NCBI GenBank assembly: GCA_003517845.1 | Contig: DOZU01000209.1 | Location: 1-6,325 of the forward strand | DNA length: 6,325 bases | Direction: 5' to 3' | Source of the DNA: Clostridiales bacterium | Lineage (GTDB): Bacteria; Bacillota; Sulfobacillia; UBA995 | Notes under the pieces: model-generated | Seen by the model: only the letters and a program-made list of their open reading frames with translations | Told to the model about the DNA's origin: nothing | Database searches by the model: none | Program-made: the position numbers and the translations under genes | Part shown: positions 5,672 to 6,325 of the stretch, one piece after another | Layout of the letters: each line of letters begins with the position of its first letter | How positions within the stretch are numbered: position 1 is the stretch's first letter

Positions 5672-6325
5672 GTGCCGGCGAGGACGACCACGGGCGAGAG
5701 GGTCGCATGGCTTGGGATCGTCGCCAACTTGGGGCTGGCGGCCGGCAAGGCCGCGGCGGGCGCGGTCGCGGGCAGCCAGGCCCTGCTGGTGGATGCCGCC
5801 CATTCGCTGGCCGACGTGTTGGCGGCCGGCGTCCTCCTCGTGGGTTTCCGTATCGCCGGCAGACCTGCCGACACTTGCCACCCCTACGGCCATGGAAAGG
5901 CAGAGAGCATTGCGGGCAAGATCGTGGCGGTGCTGCTCATCCTCGCGGGGGTCAACCTCGGACTCTGGTCCCTGGGGAAGGTCTGGCAGCCGACGGGGCT
6001 TGCCGAACCGGGAGCCGCCGCTCTCGCGGCACTGGTCCTTTCCATTGCCGTCAAGGAAGCGATGTTCCGCTATCAAGTGCGGGTTGCGCGCCGCATTGCC
6101 AGCAACGCCCTGCTGGCCGGTGCCTGGGATCAGCGCGCCGATTCCCTGTCATCCCTGGTAGCCCTGGCGGGGGTGGCAGGGGCCCGAGCCGGCCTGCTCG
6201 TATTCGATCCGCTTGCCGGAGTCGTCGTGGCCGCCATGGTGGTCCGACTAGGTTGGACCTTATTGCGCCGGTTTGCCGACGAGCTGATGGATAAGTTCGA
6301 CCACCCCGAGTTGCTCCAGGCGATA
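5672..6325 (+). CDS. Cation diffusion facilitator (CDF) metal exporter, 3' end outside the window
   Basis: 218 residues are visible; the frame is open to the window edge, so most of the cytoplasmic C-terminal domain is missing. CDF proteins exchange a divalent metal ion for protons and usually export it. About six membrane segments are seen, near residues 11-31, 38-60, 81-102, 114-131, 146-170 and 176-198. The second has LLVDAAHSLAD, with metal-site residues His44 and Asp48. The cytoplasmic loop reads PADTCHPYGHGKAE, keeping Asp67, His70 and His74, equivalent to the YiiP/FieF site B ligands. The fifth segment has AWDQRAD: Asp153 and Asp157 stand where zinc exporters usually have HxxxD. The end DELMDKFDHPEL is the normal entry to the C-terminal domain. 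The gene is preceded by its own promoter, a NiCo riboswitch and a terminator, so cobalt, nickel or possibly iron is the likely substrate. That substrate is inferred from control region and site chemistry, not shown directly. Confidence 0.9.
   Translation, partial: MPARTTTGERVAWLGIVANLGLAAGKAAAGAVAGSQALLVDAAHSLADVLAAGVLLVGFRIAGRPADTCHPYGHGKAESIAGKIVAVLLILAGVNLGLWSLGKVWQPTGLAEPGAAALAALVLSIAVKEAMFRYQVRVARRIASNALLAGAWDQRADSLSSLVALAGVAGARAGLLVFDPLAGVVVAAMVVRLGWTLLRRFADELMDKFDHPELLQAI

Noticed and set aside
5105..6076. 323-codon minus-strand ORF spanning the secF end, riboswitch and CDF start
   Set aside because: It crosses a promoter, aptamer and terminator on the other strand and has no motif; shadow ORF.
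1..6325. CRISPR arrays, insertion sequences, tRNA or rRNA genes
   Set aside because: No regularly spaced repeats, transposase-like coding sequence, terminal inverted repeats or tRNA-like cloverleaf were found by eye. The window is a continuous run of housekeeping-type genes.

Overview
The window is a strongly GC-rich bacterial segment with every supported gene on the + strand. The gene set points to a high-GC member of the Bacillota (Clostridia/Limnochordia-like). The reasons are a MurT/GatD lipid II amidation pair, separate compact SecD and SecF proteins, consensus AGGAGG-type ribosome binding sites, and a NiCo (czcD)-type metal riboswitch. The species cannot be named from the sequence alone.

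Region 1 (1-3224) is a tightly packed gene train. It holds the 3' end of murT, then gatD (1 nt gap), trxB (ATGA overlap with gatD), trxA (21 nt gap, perfect AAGGAGGT site) and an HD-domain phosphohydrolase gene (TGATG overlap with trxA). It joins cell-wall precursor amidation, a complete thioredoxin reductase/thioredoxin pair and an uncharacterised metal-dependent hydrolase. The trxA product has a WCPPC active site instead of the usual WCGPC.

Region 2 (3225-5503) is the secD-secF pair for the proton-driven SecDF accessory of the Sec translocon. An extended -10 promoter (TGG-TATAAT) in the 85 nt gap before secD suggests secDF has its own transcription start. SecF has alanine at the position of the proton-relay aspartate (E. 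coli SecF D213), while the partner arginine is kept.

Region 3 (5504-6325) is the most interesting part. A TTGCCG-17-TATGAT promoter starts 3 nt after the secF stop codon. The leader that follows folds by eye into a four-way junction whose linkers match, from memory, the Ni/Co-sensing czcD (NiCo) riboswitch: CAGGC, GCCGGG, CA and GGGA. An intrinsic terminator comes next, and its 5' arm overlaps helix P4 and the GGGA linker. Then come a good Shine-Dalgarno site and a GTG-started cation diffusion facilitator (CDF) transporter that runs off the right edge. The layout predicts a metal-induced ON switch for metal export. The transporter's membrane metal site reads HxxxD/DxxxD rather than the zinc-type HxxxD/HxxxD, which fits a non-zinc substrate.

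The long minus-strand ORFs opposite these genes are composition shadows and are not annotated.
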